Below are positions 17,283 through 24,527 of a stretch of DNA of 64,000 nt, piece after piece. The stretch lies in contig NZ_CP107903.1 of the NCBI RefSeq assembly GCF_036013955.1, forward strand, positions 5,642,001 through 5,706,000, given 5' to 3'. This stretch comes from Streptomyces sp. NBC_00459. Lineage in GTDB: Bacteria; Actinomycetota; Actinomycetes; Streptomycetales; Streptomycetaceae. The notes beneath the pieces were generated by a model that was not told where the DNA came from, did not search any database, and saw only the letters and a list, made by a program, of their open reading frames with translations. The position numbers were made by a program, and so were the translations under genes. Numbering within the stretch: position 1 is the first letter of the stretch; each line of letters begins with the position of its first letter.

Positions 17283-18109
17283 GCACGTCGGCGCAGGACG
17301 CCCGGGCCGAGGGCACCTCGACCGAGACCGGCCGGCCGACGGGCGGGCTGCTCGCCGGGAAGCGGCTGCTGATCACCGGGGTGCTCTCCGACACCTCGAT
17401 CGCCTTCCACGTGGCGCGGATCGCCCAGCGGGAAGGGGCCAGGGTGGTCCTGACTTCCTTCGGGCGGGCCCTGCCCATCACGGAGGCGATGGCGGAGCGC
17501 CTGCCGATGCCCGCACCGGTGGTCCGTCTCGACGTCACCGAGCGTGGCGATCTCGACGCGTTGCAGGACGCGGTGGCCGGCCACCTGGGCGGTCTCGACG
17601 GCATCGTGCACTCGATCGCGTTCGCCCCCCGGTCCGCGCTCGGCGGCGCCTTCCTCGACACGTCGTGGCAGGACGCGGCGACGGCGCTCGAAGTGTCGGC
17701 GTACTCCCTCAAGGCCCTGGTCACAGCATGCCTTCCCCTGATGGAGGAAGGCTCGTCCGTGGTGGGCCTCGACTTCGACGCGGCCCTGGCCTGGCCCGGC
17801 TACGACTGGATGGGCGTCTCCAAGGCCGCGCTCGAGTCCGTCGCCCGCTACCTGGCGCTGTACCTCGGCGAACGGCGCATCCGCGTCAACCTGGTCGCGG
17901 CGGGCATGGTCCGTACCCTGGCCGCGCGTTCGATCCCCGGAGTGGACCGGATGGAGCAGATCTGGCGCACCCGCCCGCCGCTCGCCTGGGACGTCCACGA
18001 TCCGGAGCCGACGGCGAAGGCCTGCGTGGTGCTCCTGTCGGACTGGCTGCCGGCCACCACCGGCGAGATCCTGCACGTCGACGGGGGGCTGCACGCGGTC
18101 ATGACATGA
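17279..18109 (+). CDS. Enoyl-ACP reductase (FabI-like)
   Basis: NADH-dependent enoyl reductase of 276 residues. It has the FabI-specific nucleotide motif GVLSDTSIAFHVA and the YDWMGVSKAALES active site, where Tyr and Lys are seven residues apart with Met between as in FabI. The start is ATG 17279, overlapping the ketoreductase stop by 4 bases; the same frame is open further upstream but only as antisense-free read-through. It is the last gene of the AfsA operon and is followed by a strong hairpin. With KAS III, KAS II, ACP and ketoreductase it completes a saturating cycle except for the dehydratase, which is not encoded here. Confidence 0.92.
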   Translation: MSTSAQDARAEGTSTETGRPTGGLLAGKRLLITGVLSDTSIAFHVARIAQREGARVVLTSFGRALPITEAMAERLPMPAPVVRLDVTERGDLDALQDAVAGHLGGLDGIVHSIAFAPRSALGGAFLDTSWQDAATALEVSAYSLKALVTACLPLMEEGSSVVGLDFDAALAWPGYDWMGVSKAALESVARYLALYLGERRIRVNLVAAGMVRTLAARSIPGVDRMEQIWRTRPPLAWDVHDPEPTAKACVVLLSDWLPATTGEILHVDGGLHAVMT

Positions 18110-18136
18110 AGCACCGATCCCATGAAGACGACGGTA

Positions 18137-18162
18137 CGGTACGACCCACCCGGGTCGTACCG
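18137..18162 (+). terminator. Hairpin terminator after the AfsA/mini-FAS operon
   Basis: CGGTACGACCC pairs with GGGTCGTACCG around a 4-base loop (ACCC), starting 27 bases after the enoyl reductase stop. It is a GC-rich stem without a clear U-tract, as is usual in Streptomyces. Confidence 0.7.
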
Positions 18163-18207
18163 CCTCCGGCATCAATGCGGGTGGGCGGGCGGGAAGAGCC
18201 CCGACCG

Positions 18208-18355
18208 TCAGTACCCCACCCTGAACGTGGCGTCCTGCTTCTCGGTGGTCGTGGAGATCGTCTCGATGCCGCAGTGCTCGGAGTCGACCGGCTTGGGTGT
18301 ACGTCTTCTGGTCGAGCGCGGTTCAGGGGTCGGACGCCAGGATCGAGCCGGGGGC
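18208..18355 (-). pseudogene. Broken copy of the GH43/CBM42 gene 3' end
   Basis: Read on the minus strand, this piece ends in STTTEKQDATFRVGY and stop, identical to the last residues of the enzyme encoded at 21225-22613. It then jumps to a match of an internal segment of that gene (PVDSEHCG against PVNSKHCG; compare 21683-21760). About 400 bp between the two segments is missing, and one inserted base shifts the frame. It carries no promoter or start and is a relic of duplication followed by deletion. Confidence 0.75.
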
Positions 18356-18423
18356 CGTCTCACCCGGGAAGCGCGAGGCAAGGGCATCCGCCTCGGGCCC
18401 CTCGCTCGGCGCCGTGGTTCGAT

Positions 18424-19407
18424 ATGCCGATGGACGGTCAAACAAGCGTGGCCAACGAGGCTGCGCTCTACCGCGCGCTCGACGAGACCGTGTCACGGCT
18501 GTACGCCGAAGGCCGGTTGGCCGACGCCCTCGAAGCGGTGGAGGACGAGGCTCCCCGGATCCCCTCGCGCCGTGCGGACACCGCACACCTCGCGGCCTGT
18601 CTGCTGACGCTCACCGGGCGTGCCGAGGACGCGCTGGCGGAGCTGCGCGCCGCGCTCGCCGACGGCGCCTGGTGGAGTCCCGCGATCCTCGTCGATGACG
18701 ACGACCTGGCCGCCGTCCGTGACCTCGAAGGGTTCGCCCCTCTGCTGCGCGAGTCCACGGCCCGGCACGTGACGGCCACCGGAGTCCCCCTTCCCCCGGT
18801 CGTACGACGGCCGCAAGGCGCCGCCCGAGGTGTTCTGGTCGCCCTGCACGGCGCCGACCAGGCCGCGACTCTGGCCGCGGAACAGTGGGCGGCCGCGGTG
18901 GACTCGGGCCTTGTCCTCGTAGCCGTCGACTCCTCCCAGCGATCGACCCCGCTCTACCGCAGCTGGCCCGACACCGGCCTGGGCATCCGGGACATCACCG
19001 CCGCCCTCGCCGAGCTGGACGCGACCGACCGTTCCCTGCCGCTCCTGGCGGCGGGGTTCTCGGCGGGCGCCCGGGTGGCCGTGCTGTGGGCCCTGTCCGA
19101 CGCAGCGGTACGGCCCTCCGGATTCCTGGCGTTGGGCCCGGCACTCACCCCGGCACACCTCGACGGGGAATGGCGGGCAAGGGCTGCGGGGAGCGCGGTG
19201 CGGGGCCGGATCCTGGTGGGGGAGCAGGACGACGACGTCACCCCCGAGGTGTTCGACGCCCACAAGGTGCTCGCCGACGCCGGCGCCGACGTCACGCTGG
19301 AGACCATTCCCGGCGTCGGGCACGACTTCCCCGCGGACTTCCCCCGGAGCCTCCCGGCACTGCTGGACTCCTTGCTGGCGGCTCGGCCTCGCCCTGCGGG
19401 ACGGTGA
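18424..19407 (+). CDS. Alpha/beta hydrolase with N-terminal helical (TPR-like) region
   Basis: Cytoplasmic hydrolase of about 327 residues. The N-terminal 110 residues are helical and TPR-like (ALYRALDETVSRLYAEGRLADAL and a second similar unit). The C-terminal part is an alpha/beta hydrolase of the dienelactone-hydrolase/esterase type, with nucleophile GFSAGA, Asp in GEQDDDVTPE and His in GVGHDFP, so the triad looks complete. Starts at 18424 or 18430 (both ATG) are equally possible; neither has a strong ribosome site. The frame is open much further upstream across the FabI gene, but that part is non-coding. It stands alone between the relic and the convergent DUF4259 gene. Confidence 0.85.
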   Translation: MPMDGQTSVANEAALYRALDETVSRLYAEGRLADALEAVEDEAPRIPSRRADTAHLAACLLTLTGRAEDALAELRAALADGAWWSPAILVDDDDLAAVRDLEGFAPLLRESTARHVTATGVPLPPVVRRPQGAARGVLVALHGADQAATLAAEQWAAAVDSGLVLVAVDSSQRSTPLYRSWPDTGLGIRDITAALAELDATDRSLPLLAAGFSAGARVAVLWALSDAAVRPSGFLALGPALTPAHLDGEWRARAAGSAVRGRILVGEQDDDVTPEVFDAHKVLADAGADVTLETIPGVGHDFPADFPRSLPALLDSLLAARPRPAGR

Positions 19408-19428
19408 GGCCCGCCGGGGCGGCAGGCC

Positions 19429-19806
19429 TCAGGCCGAGTCCGCCTTCCTCCTGAGCTCGGCCAGCTCGTCGAAGGTACGGATCAGGACCGTGCGCCGCTC
19501 GTCCTTGTAACCCGAGGAGGGCGCCAAGCCGTCGATACTGCTCTCCCACACCGCCATGTACGTCGTCTTCCACCCCTCGACCACCTCGGCCTCGGGCAGC
19601 GACGCACCCACGTAACCCTGCCGCGCCAGAAGGCTCAGCAGCTCCAGGTTGGCCGGCACCGCGACTCCCCAGTACTCGTCGGGCTCGATCTCGACCGGGT
19701 CACCGGCCATCGCGTCCGTCACCTCGGTGATGAGCCGGTCCGTGAGGATCGACAGGTGGTCTGCGGCCGTGTCGTTCTCGAAGTTGCCGGTTCCCCAGTC
19801 GCCCAC
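19429..19806 (-). CDS. DUF4259 protein
   Basis: Small acidic cytoplasmic protein of 125 residues with the DUF4259 opening GDWGTGNFENDTAADHL. The start is GTG 19806, supported by AGAGGAGA about 6 bases upstream and by the family's usual N-terminus. The function of the family is not known to me. It converges on the alpha/beta hydrolase gene with a 21-bp gap. The 211 bp between it and the Nudix gene hold nothing I can identify. Confidence 0.85.
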   Translation of the reverse strand: MGDWGTGNFENDTAADHLSILTDRLITEVTDAMAGDPVEIEPDEYWGVAVPANLELLSLLARQGYVGASLPEAEVVEGWKTTYMAVWESSIDGLAPSSGYKDERRTVLIRTFDELAELRRKADSA

Positions 19807-20017
19807 GGGTCTCCTCTGCTGGTCGGGTCGGTACGCAGGAGTTGTATCAGCGCGCACCGACAACCGGGCCGTACGGAGGTGCGGCGGGCCGGGATGCCCG
19901 GAACGACGTGGCCAGGCCATGTGGCGGACCGGCAGTCGCCGGTCGGCCATCGTCCTGCCGCCTGGCGTGCCCGGACCGGGAACTGGCGCTCGGCTCGGCT
20001 CAGGGATTTCGCTCCCG

Positions 20018-20461
20018 TCAGGCTGCGGTGGCCTGCTGGGCCAGCAGCAGTGCCAGCGGGCCCCCTTGCAGCAGAAAACGTCCCTCGGTGGCGGCCCGGA
20101 TCGCGTCGGGCATCGGCCACCACATGAGCTTGAAGTCCTTTTCGCTGGAGGTGAGTTGCTGCGGGCCGCAGGTGAGGACCTCGGCCAGGAAAAGGTGGAT
20201 GTGGGCAGCGGAGTCCAGGGTGATGGCATACGAGCCGAGGGACCGCCAGGTCCGCGCGGTGACCCCGGCCTCCTCGCGCAGTTCGCGCCGCGCGCACTCT
20301 TCCGGTGTCTCCCCGGGCTCCCGGCGTCCCCCGGGCAGGAACGCGTACTCGCCGCCGTGCCGGGGGAATTCAGCACTCAGGACGGCGACCGTGCCGTCCG
20401 CGTCTCGGGCCACGACTACGGAGGCGTCGCGCACAGCTTCTGGCTGGGAGGTGTCGGTCAT
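20018..20461 (-). CDS. Nudix hydrolase
   Basis: Nudix-fold pyrophosphohydrolase of 147 residues with a full Nudix box: GGRREPGETPEECARRELREEAGV (G-x5-E-x7-REUxEExGU). Such enzymes cleave nucleoside diphosphates linked to another group; the substrate cannot be told from sequence. The start is ATG 20461. It is followed downstream by the DUF4259 gene on the same strand, 211 bp away, so it is probably not a true operon member. Confidence 0.9.
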   Translation of the reverse strand: MTDTSQPEAVRDASVVVARDADGTVAVLSAEFPRHGGEYAFLPGGRREPGETPEECARRELREEAGVTARTWRSLGSYAITLDSAAHIHLFLAEVLTCGPQQLTSSEKDFKLMWWPMPDAIRAATEGRFLLQGGPLALLLAQQATAA

Positions 20462-20480
20462 GGCCCGGGAGCGTAGCCGC

Positions 20481-20775
20481 CTACTGTGACAGCCAGGCCG
20501 CGAACGGCACGTTCAGGACCGTTGGGTGAGCGATGCCGCGGCCGTGGTAGCCGTCCTCGCCGAAGGCATCGCCGTGGTCGGCACACATGATGATCAGCCA
20601 CCTCTTCTTGGCAGTGAGCCCGTCGACGAGGCGCCCGAGGTGTTCGTCCGCGTACGCGAGCGCGGCGGCCTGGGACCGCCAGGAGTCGACGCTGTCGCCG
20701 GTGTAGTGACCATGGGGGACGTGGGTGGCGGAGACATTGACGAACAGGAACAGCGGCCGGTTCGTGTTCTGCTCG
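20481..20775 (-). pseudogene. C-terminal fragment of a STM4013/SEN3800-type sulfatase-fold hydrolase
   Basis: The minus-strand reading contains LFLFVNVSATHVPHGHY, then CADHGDAFGEDGYHGRGIAHPTV, a stretch typical of the C-terminal part of this alkaline-phosphatase/sulfatase superfamily group. Only about 95 residues remain of a normally much longer protein, and upstream the similarity stops abruptly at a junction with another gene remnant. No partner genes of the STM4011-4014 set are present, so this is a leftover of a deletion. Confidence 0.65.
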
Positions 20776-20777
20776 GA

Positions 20778-21032
20778 GACTGGACTCCCTGGCTCTGTCG
20801 GCGCACTTGGCGCTCGGCGACTACCCGACCGCCGAGTTTCACGCCCACCGTTGTCTGTCCGCACTCCGGCCCCATATGGCGCGCTCCCGGCCATCACGAC
20901 CGCCCGGCTCGCACACCGCCCAACTCGCCCAGGGCGACGCCAACGTCGCCACGGCCTTCGCGATGAGGTTCCTGCTGACGCCGCGCCCAACACGCCCGGG
21001 TAGCACGCATGCTGCGGGAGTTCGGGGCCGGC
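20778..21032 (+). pseudogene. Decayed C-terminus of a TPR-containing XRE-type regulator
   Basis: Pieces typical of Streptomyces HTH/TPR regulators appear in order but in three different frames: LDSLALSAHLALGDYPTAEF, then LRPHMARSR; AITTARLAH; AQLAQGDANVATAFAM; VPADAA; and finally VARMLREFGA. Several indels are needed to join them, so the piece cannot encode a working protein. It abuts the sulfatase fragment directly. Confidence 0.65.
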
Positions 21033-21076
21033 GCCGACTGCTCCCCGCACCCGCGGTGTCCGCCGTCCACACCTCT

Positions 21077-21110
21077 GGGAGTCATCCCCACGCTCGCAGG
21101 GATGGCTCCC
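21077..21110. repeat. Hairpin resembling a single degenerate type I-E CRISPR repeat
   Basis: A 12-base arm (GGGAGTCATCCC) pairs with GGGATGGCTCCC with one G-T wobble around a 10-base loop. From base 21081 the sequence aligns well with the familiar 29-bp actinobacterial type I-E repeats (GTC-TCCCC-CGC-CGC-GGGATGG form). A second, poorer match begins near 21038 (TGCTCCCCGCACCCGCGG), only 43 bp away rather than about 61. No cas genes are in the window, so a relic or chance similarity are both possible. Confidence 0.35.
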
Positions 21111-21224
21111 AGAAGTGACGCTGTTATCCGAAGGACAGCCGCCGGAACTGCTACAGGTGCGGAGTTGCCGGTGCCGGACAGTTCCCCGGCACCGGCATCG
21201 GCGGCGAGACGGGGCCCCCGACCG

Positions 21225-22613
21225 TCAGTACCCCACCCTGAACGTGGCGTCCTGCTTCTCGGTGGTCGTGGAGATCGGGTCGATCCGCAGCACGTAGTTC
21301 GAGTGCCGTATGTACCGCGTCGGGTTGTTGTACGACCGGAAGGACGCCCACGAACTGTCCGCCAACCCCGCCGTGCGGTAGAACGTCGCGTCGCCCGCGA
21401 ACGTCGACGTGCCGTCGTTGACGTCGAGTTGGAGGGCGTAGTTGTAGTGCCGGAGGTAGCGGGTGGGGTAGTTGACCGACTGGAAGGAGACGCCGGTGCT
21501 GTCGGCCAGGCCCGGGACGAGCTTCCACTCCGAGTCGGTGTACAGGTCGAAGGGGTACTCGTCGATGCGGGCCTTGTAGTCGGCGTGGCGGATGTAACGC
21601 GCCGGGTAGTTGTACGACTTGAGGCGGTTCCAGGCCGGGGAGCCCCACTTGGTGAGCAGGTTGTTGTACTCGGCTGTCGTGATCGTAGTGACACCGCAGT
21701 GCTTGGAGTTGACCGGCTGGGTGTACGTCTTCTGGTCGAGCGCGGACCAGGTGCCGGAGGCCAGGTCGGAGGTCTGCCAGGCGTAGAAGACGCCGTTCGG
21801 CGTGTACGTGTCGCCCCAGAGGTACCAGGTGTTCGACGACAGCGACTTGAAGACTGTCGGGGCTTCCGTGCCGCCGTGTGCCACGCCCGCGCTGTACTCG
21901 GTGAAGCTGCCCGGGTTGAGGGTGGTGGAGCGGGCGGACACCAGGGTCTGGTTCTTCTTGAAGAACAGGTAGTTGTAGCCGTTGACCCCGACCGCCATGT
22001 CCCCGTCGATCACGTCGTAGCCGGGGTCGAAGAAGACCTGCGGGCTCGACGCCGTGACGAAGTCGCTGGTGTAGTTCACCATGATCACGTTGTGGCCGCT
22101 GGAGTTCACGGAGGAGTAGATCACCGCGTACTGACCCCGGCCCGCGTCCCAGAACGCCTCGGGTGCCCAGCTGTGCGTGGTCATGTCGTGAAGTTTCAGG
22201 CGCCGGTAGCCGGTGAAGGTGCGCAGGTCGACGGAGTCCCAGACGTGGATGTACTGGCTGTTGTACGACCAGTCCGTGCCCTTGAGGTCGGTGGCGATGG
22301 CGACGAACGTGCCGTCCTGCTTGCGCATGAGGAACGGGTCGCGCAGACCGAGGGCGCCCGCGGTGGGGGTGACCACGGGGTTGTTCTGGTTCAGCGGCGT
22401 CCAGTTGAGCGAGTCGGTGCTGACGGCCAGGTGCAGGCCGTAGTCGGTGCCCAGCCCGAGGCTCGTCGACTCGGTGAAGTAGCACATCACGTAAGCCGAG
22501 TCGGCAGCGTGGGCGGTGCCGGCGCCCAGGGTCATCACGCCGGACATGGCGAGGGGAGTGGTGGCGGCCATGCCGAGGAAGAGACGGCGGGACGGCTGGG
22601 GTCTTGCGCTCAT
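21225..22613 (-). CDS. Secreted GH43-like glycosidase with AbfB (CBM42) domain
   Basis: Exported enzyme of 462 residues. The N-terminus MSARPQPSRRLFLGMAATT with a twin-arginine motif and an AHA-AD cleavage region marks a Tat signal peptide. The catalytic part is a five-bladed-propeller GH43-like domain (GLRDPFLMR, HSWAPEAFWD). The last 150 residues are an AbfB arabinose-binding beta-trefoil with repeats such as NYPTRYLRHYNYALQLD and NNPTRYIRHSNYVLRID. It should act on arabinan or arabinoxylan side chains outside the cell. I chose ATG 22613 because GGAGA lies upstream and the signal peptide begins there; the frame is open further. It is divergent from the RTX gene, with a candidate operator between, and a broken copy of its 3' end lies at 18208-18355. 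Confidence 0.92.
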   Translation of the reverse strand: MSARPQPSRRLFLGMAATTPLAMSGVMTLGAGTAHAADSAYVMCYFTESTSLGLGTDYGLHLAVSTDSLNWTPLNQNNPVVTPTAGALGLRDPFLMRKQDGTFVAIATDLKGTDWSYNSQYIHVWDSVDLRTFTGYRRLKLHDMTTHSWAPEAFWDAGRGQYAVIYSSVNSSGHNVIMVNYTSDFVTASSPQVFFDPGYDVIDGDMAVGVNGYNYLFFKKNQTLVSARSTTLNPGSFTEYSAGVAHGGTEAPTVFKSLSSNTWYLWGDTYTPNGVFYAWQTSDLASGTWSALDQKTYTQPVNSKHCGVTTITTAEYNNLLTKWGSPAWNRLKSYNYPARYIRHADYKARIDEYPFDLYTDSEWKLVPGLADSTGVSFQSVNYPTRYLRHYNYALQLDVNDGTSTFAGDATFYRTAGLADSSWASFRSYNNPTRYIRHSNYVLRIDPISTTTEKQDATFRVGY

Positions 22614-22919
22614 CTTTGTCTCCAAGCGGGTGCTGGCGAGGGGGTGGATGCGGGTCCAGGAGTGGAGTGAGCGGCTGCGCGCCCCGTGTGTGGGGGAGGG
22701 GGGAACGGGGTGAACGGGGACGTGGAACGCGTAGCCCAGGCAAGCGAAATGGCCGAGATTTCGAACTAGGTTCGGAAAGTCGATCAGAAGGTAGATCGCC
22801 CCACCCTGCTCGTCAATCACTCTGGCGAGGCTGTGGGGATTCTTTGCGCACAACCCTCTGTACGCGTCGAGAGTCACCTGGGGGTGTTGAAACCGCTTGA
22901 TCCTCTTGGAGGCTGCGCA
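22614..22919. other. Divergent promoter region of the GH43 and RTX genes
   Basis: 306 bp without a gene. It contains a 6-bp inverted repeat, CGAAAT at 22745-22750 and ATTTCG at 22758-22763, separated by 7 bp. This resembles LacI-type or other sugar-regulator operators of Streptomyces glycosidase genes. A TTTCGAAC/GGTTCGGAAA pair overlaps its right side. Confidence 0.5.
22745..22763. promoter_or_regulatory. Candidate operator upstream of the GH43 gene
   Basis: CGAAAT and ATTTCG form a perfect 6-bp inverted repeat with a 7-bp spacer, about 130 bp upstream of the glycosidase start and 155 bp upstream of the RTX gene. A carbohydrate-responsive repressor is a reasonable guess; none is encoded nearby. 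Confidence 0.4.
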
Positions 22920-23798
22920 ATGCCCGCTCGCCCCGTAAGCCATCTCTTCAGCCGCAAGGCGCTCCGCGTGGCCTCGGCCCTGACCCTGGCCGTCACCACC
23001 GGCCTGACCGCACTGGTCGCCCTGCCCGCCACCGCCGGCGCCGCGGAACCGGCGGCCACCGTGACGAGGGGCCCTGACGGCATCTCTTTCGTCTACACAG
23101 CGGCGCCGGGTCAGACCAACAAGGCGAAAGTCGACGCGACGATTGACGGCGGCATGTCACTCGCCCTCTTCTTCACCATCGACGACGTGGTTCCGATCGA
23201 TGCTCCCGGGGACTCCTGCCGCTACTGGGACCCCGCAGACCGCACCAAAGTCTCCTGCGAACTGTACGCCTATGCCAGCGACGCGGAGTATGTGGCGTTG
23301 GCCATGAAACTCGGCGACGGCAATGACACCGTCACCGTCAACAGGTACCCCGATCAGGGCACATACGCAGTCGCGATCGACCTTGGCGCCGGAAACGACA
23401 GTTCGCTCCAGACCGGTGGCAAGGACGGCAACCTGGTCTACGGCGGACCTGGCAACGACAACATCACCGTGCAGGGCAAGGGGCGCGTCTGGGGTCAGGA
23501 CGGCAAGGACACCATCTCCGTCGACAGCGAGGGAAGCCGCGTGGACGGTGGCCCGGGCAACGACCTCATCTACGGAGGCGCGGGCCGGCAGACCCTGACC
23601 GGTGGCGACGGCAGCGACACGGTCCGCGGCGGTACCGGCAACGACCTGATCTACGGCAGCCCGGGCAACGACATCCTGTACGGCAACAGCGGCAACGACA
23701 CGATCCAGGGCAACAGCGGCAACGACAAGCTGTACGGCGGTCCGGGCAAGGACGTCCTCAGCGGCGGCCCCGGCCGCAACGTCGTCCGCCAGGACTGA
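22920..23798 (+). CDS. Secreted calcium-binding RTX-repeat protein
   Basis: Exported protein of 292 residues. A Sec-type signal peptide (about 1-42, ending TAGAAEPA) is followed by a non-repetitive domain with two Cys (in DSCRYWD and VSCELYA). From about residue 150 on there are some ten GGxGxDxlx nonapeptides such as GGPGNDLIY and GSPGNDILYGNSGNDTI, which bind Ca2+ in a beta-roll. The start is ATG 22920 with GGAGG 8 bases upstream. No type I secretion genes are near, and the N-terminal signal implies Sec export rather than the Gram-negative RTX route. The role is unknown, perhaps an extracellular structural or sequestering protein. Confidence 0.9.
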   Translation: MPARPVSHLFSRKALRVASALTLAVTTGLTALVALPATAGAAEPAATVTRGPDGISFVYTAAPGQTNKAKVDATIDGGMSLALFFTIDDVVPIDAPGDSCRYWDPADRTKVSCELYAYASDAEYVALAMKLGDGNDTVTVNRYPDQGTYAVAIDLGAGNDSSLQTGGKDGNLVYGGPGNDNITVQGKGRVWGQDGKDTISVDSEGSRVDGGPGNDLIYGGAGRQTLTGGDGSDTVRGGTGNDLIYGSPGNDILYGNSGNDTIQGNSGNDKLYGGPGKDVLSGGPGRNVVRQD

Positions 23799-23945
23799 CA
23801 CCCACGCCGCCCGCCGGTTCCCTCCCGGCCCTTTCCTGGCCCTTTTTCCGGCCCTTGGCCGTCCAGGGAGGGCATGCGCGTCGGAGTACGATGATCCGAC
23901 CCCCGGCGGAGGACCCGGCGGCGGGTTCTGTTGCTGAGGAGATGC

Positions 23946-24515
23946 GTGACCGTGGCTGCCCGACGGCTTCCCTCATCGGTCTGGGTCACCGGTCTGACCT
24001 TGGGCGCGATCGCCGCGGTCGCCGTGCTGGCGGTGAAGGCCGAGCAGGGTCCGCAGCCCCACGCCACCGCCGCCGCCAGGCCCAGCGCGTCCGCCTCGGC
24101 GCAACCCTCCGCCAAGCCCAGCCAGCCCGCCGAGGTCGCTGTGCCCGACGGGTCCGGGACCGGGCGGAGGGTCGTCTACTCGCTCGGGCAGAAGCGGGTC
24201 TGGCTCGTCGACGCGAGCGAGCAGACCCGCCGTACGTTCGCGGTGTGGCCGGGCTCGGTGAGCCCGGACCCGGGGACGTACTCGGTCGGGCAGCGGGACG
24301 AGGCCCGGACCGGCTCCGACGGCGTCGAGATCGAACACGTCATGTTCTTCGCCACCGGCTCCGGGCTCTCGATCGCCTTCTCCAACGCCGTCGACGGCGC
24401 CTCACCGCAGCCCGCGTCCGGCGTTCGGACGGGCGGCATCCGGATGTCCAAGGCGGACGGCACCGCCCTGTGGGCCTTCGGGACCGCGGGGACCGTGGTG
24501 ACGGTCGTCAAGTAG
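23946..24515 (+). CDS. Membrane-anchored L,D-transpeptidase-like protein lacking the catalytic Cys
   Basis: Protein of about 189 residues. It has a short cytoplasmic start, one transmembrane helix (VTGLTLGAIAAVAVLAV), a Ser/Pro/Ala-rich linker, then a domain resembling the YkuD fold (RRVVYSLGQKRVWLVD, WPGSVSPDPGTYSV). Where active YkuD enzymes have S-H-G-C-I-R-M, this one reads VRTGGIRMS, so both the catalytic Cys and its His are gone. It may bind peptidoglycan without cross-linking it. I chose GTG 23946 because GAGGAG lies 4 bases upstream; GTG 23952 is equally possible. It converges on the DUF2165 gene with a 12-bp gap. Confidence 0.8.
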   Translation: MTVAARRLPSSVWVTGLTLGAIAAVAVLAVKAEQGPQPHATAAARPSASASAQPSAKPSQPAEVAVPDGSGTGRRVVYSLGQKRVWLVDASEQTRRTFAVWPGSVSPDPGTYSVGQRDEARTGSDGVEIEHVMFFATGSGLSIAFSNAVDGASPQPASGVRTGGIRMSKADGTALWAFGTAGTVVTVVK

Positions 24516-24527
24516 GCGGTGCCGTTC

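Noticed and set aside
23801..23945. Direct repeats of GGCCCTTTCC/GGCCCTTTTT between the RTX and YkuD-like genes
   Set aside because: Short and degenerate; may form weak hairpins, but not enough to call a terminator or regulator site.
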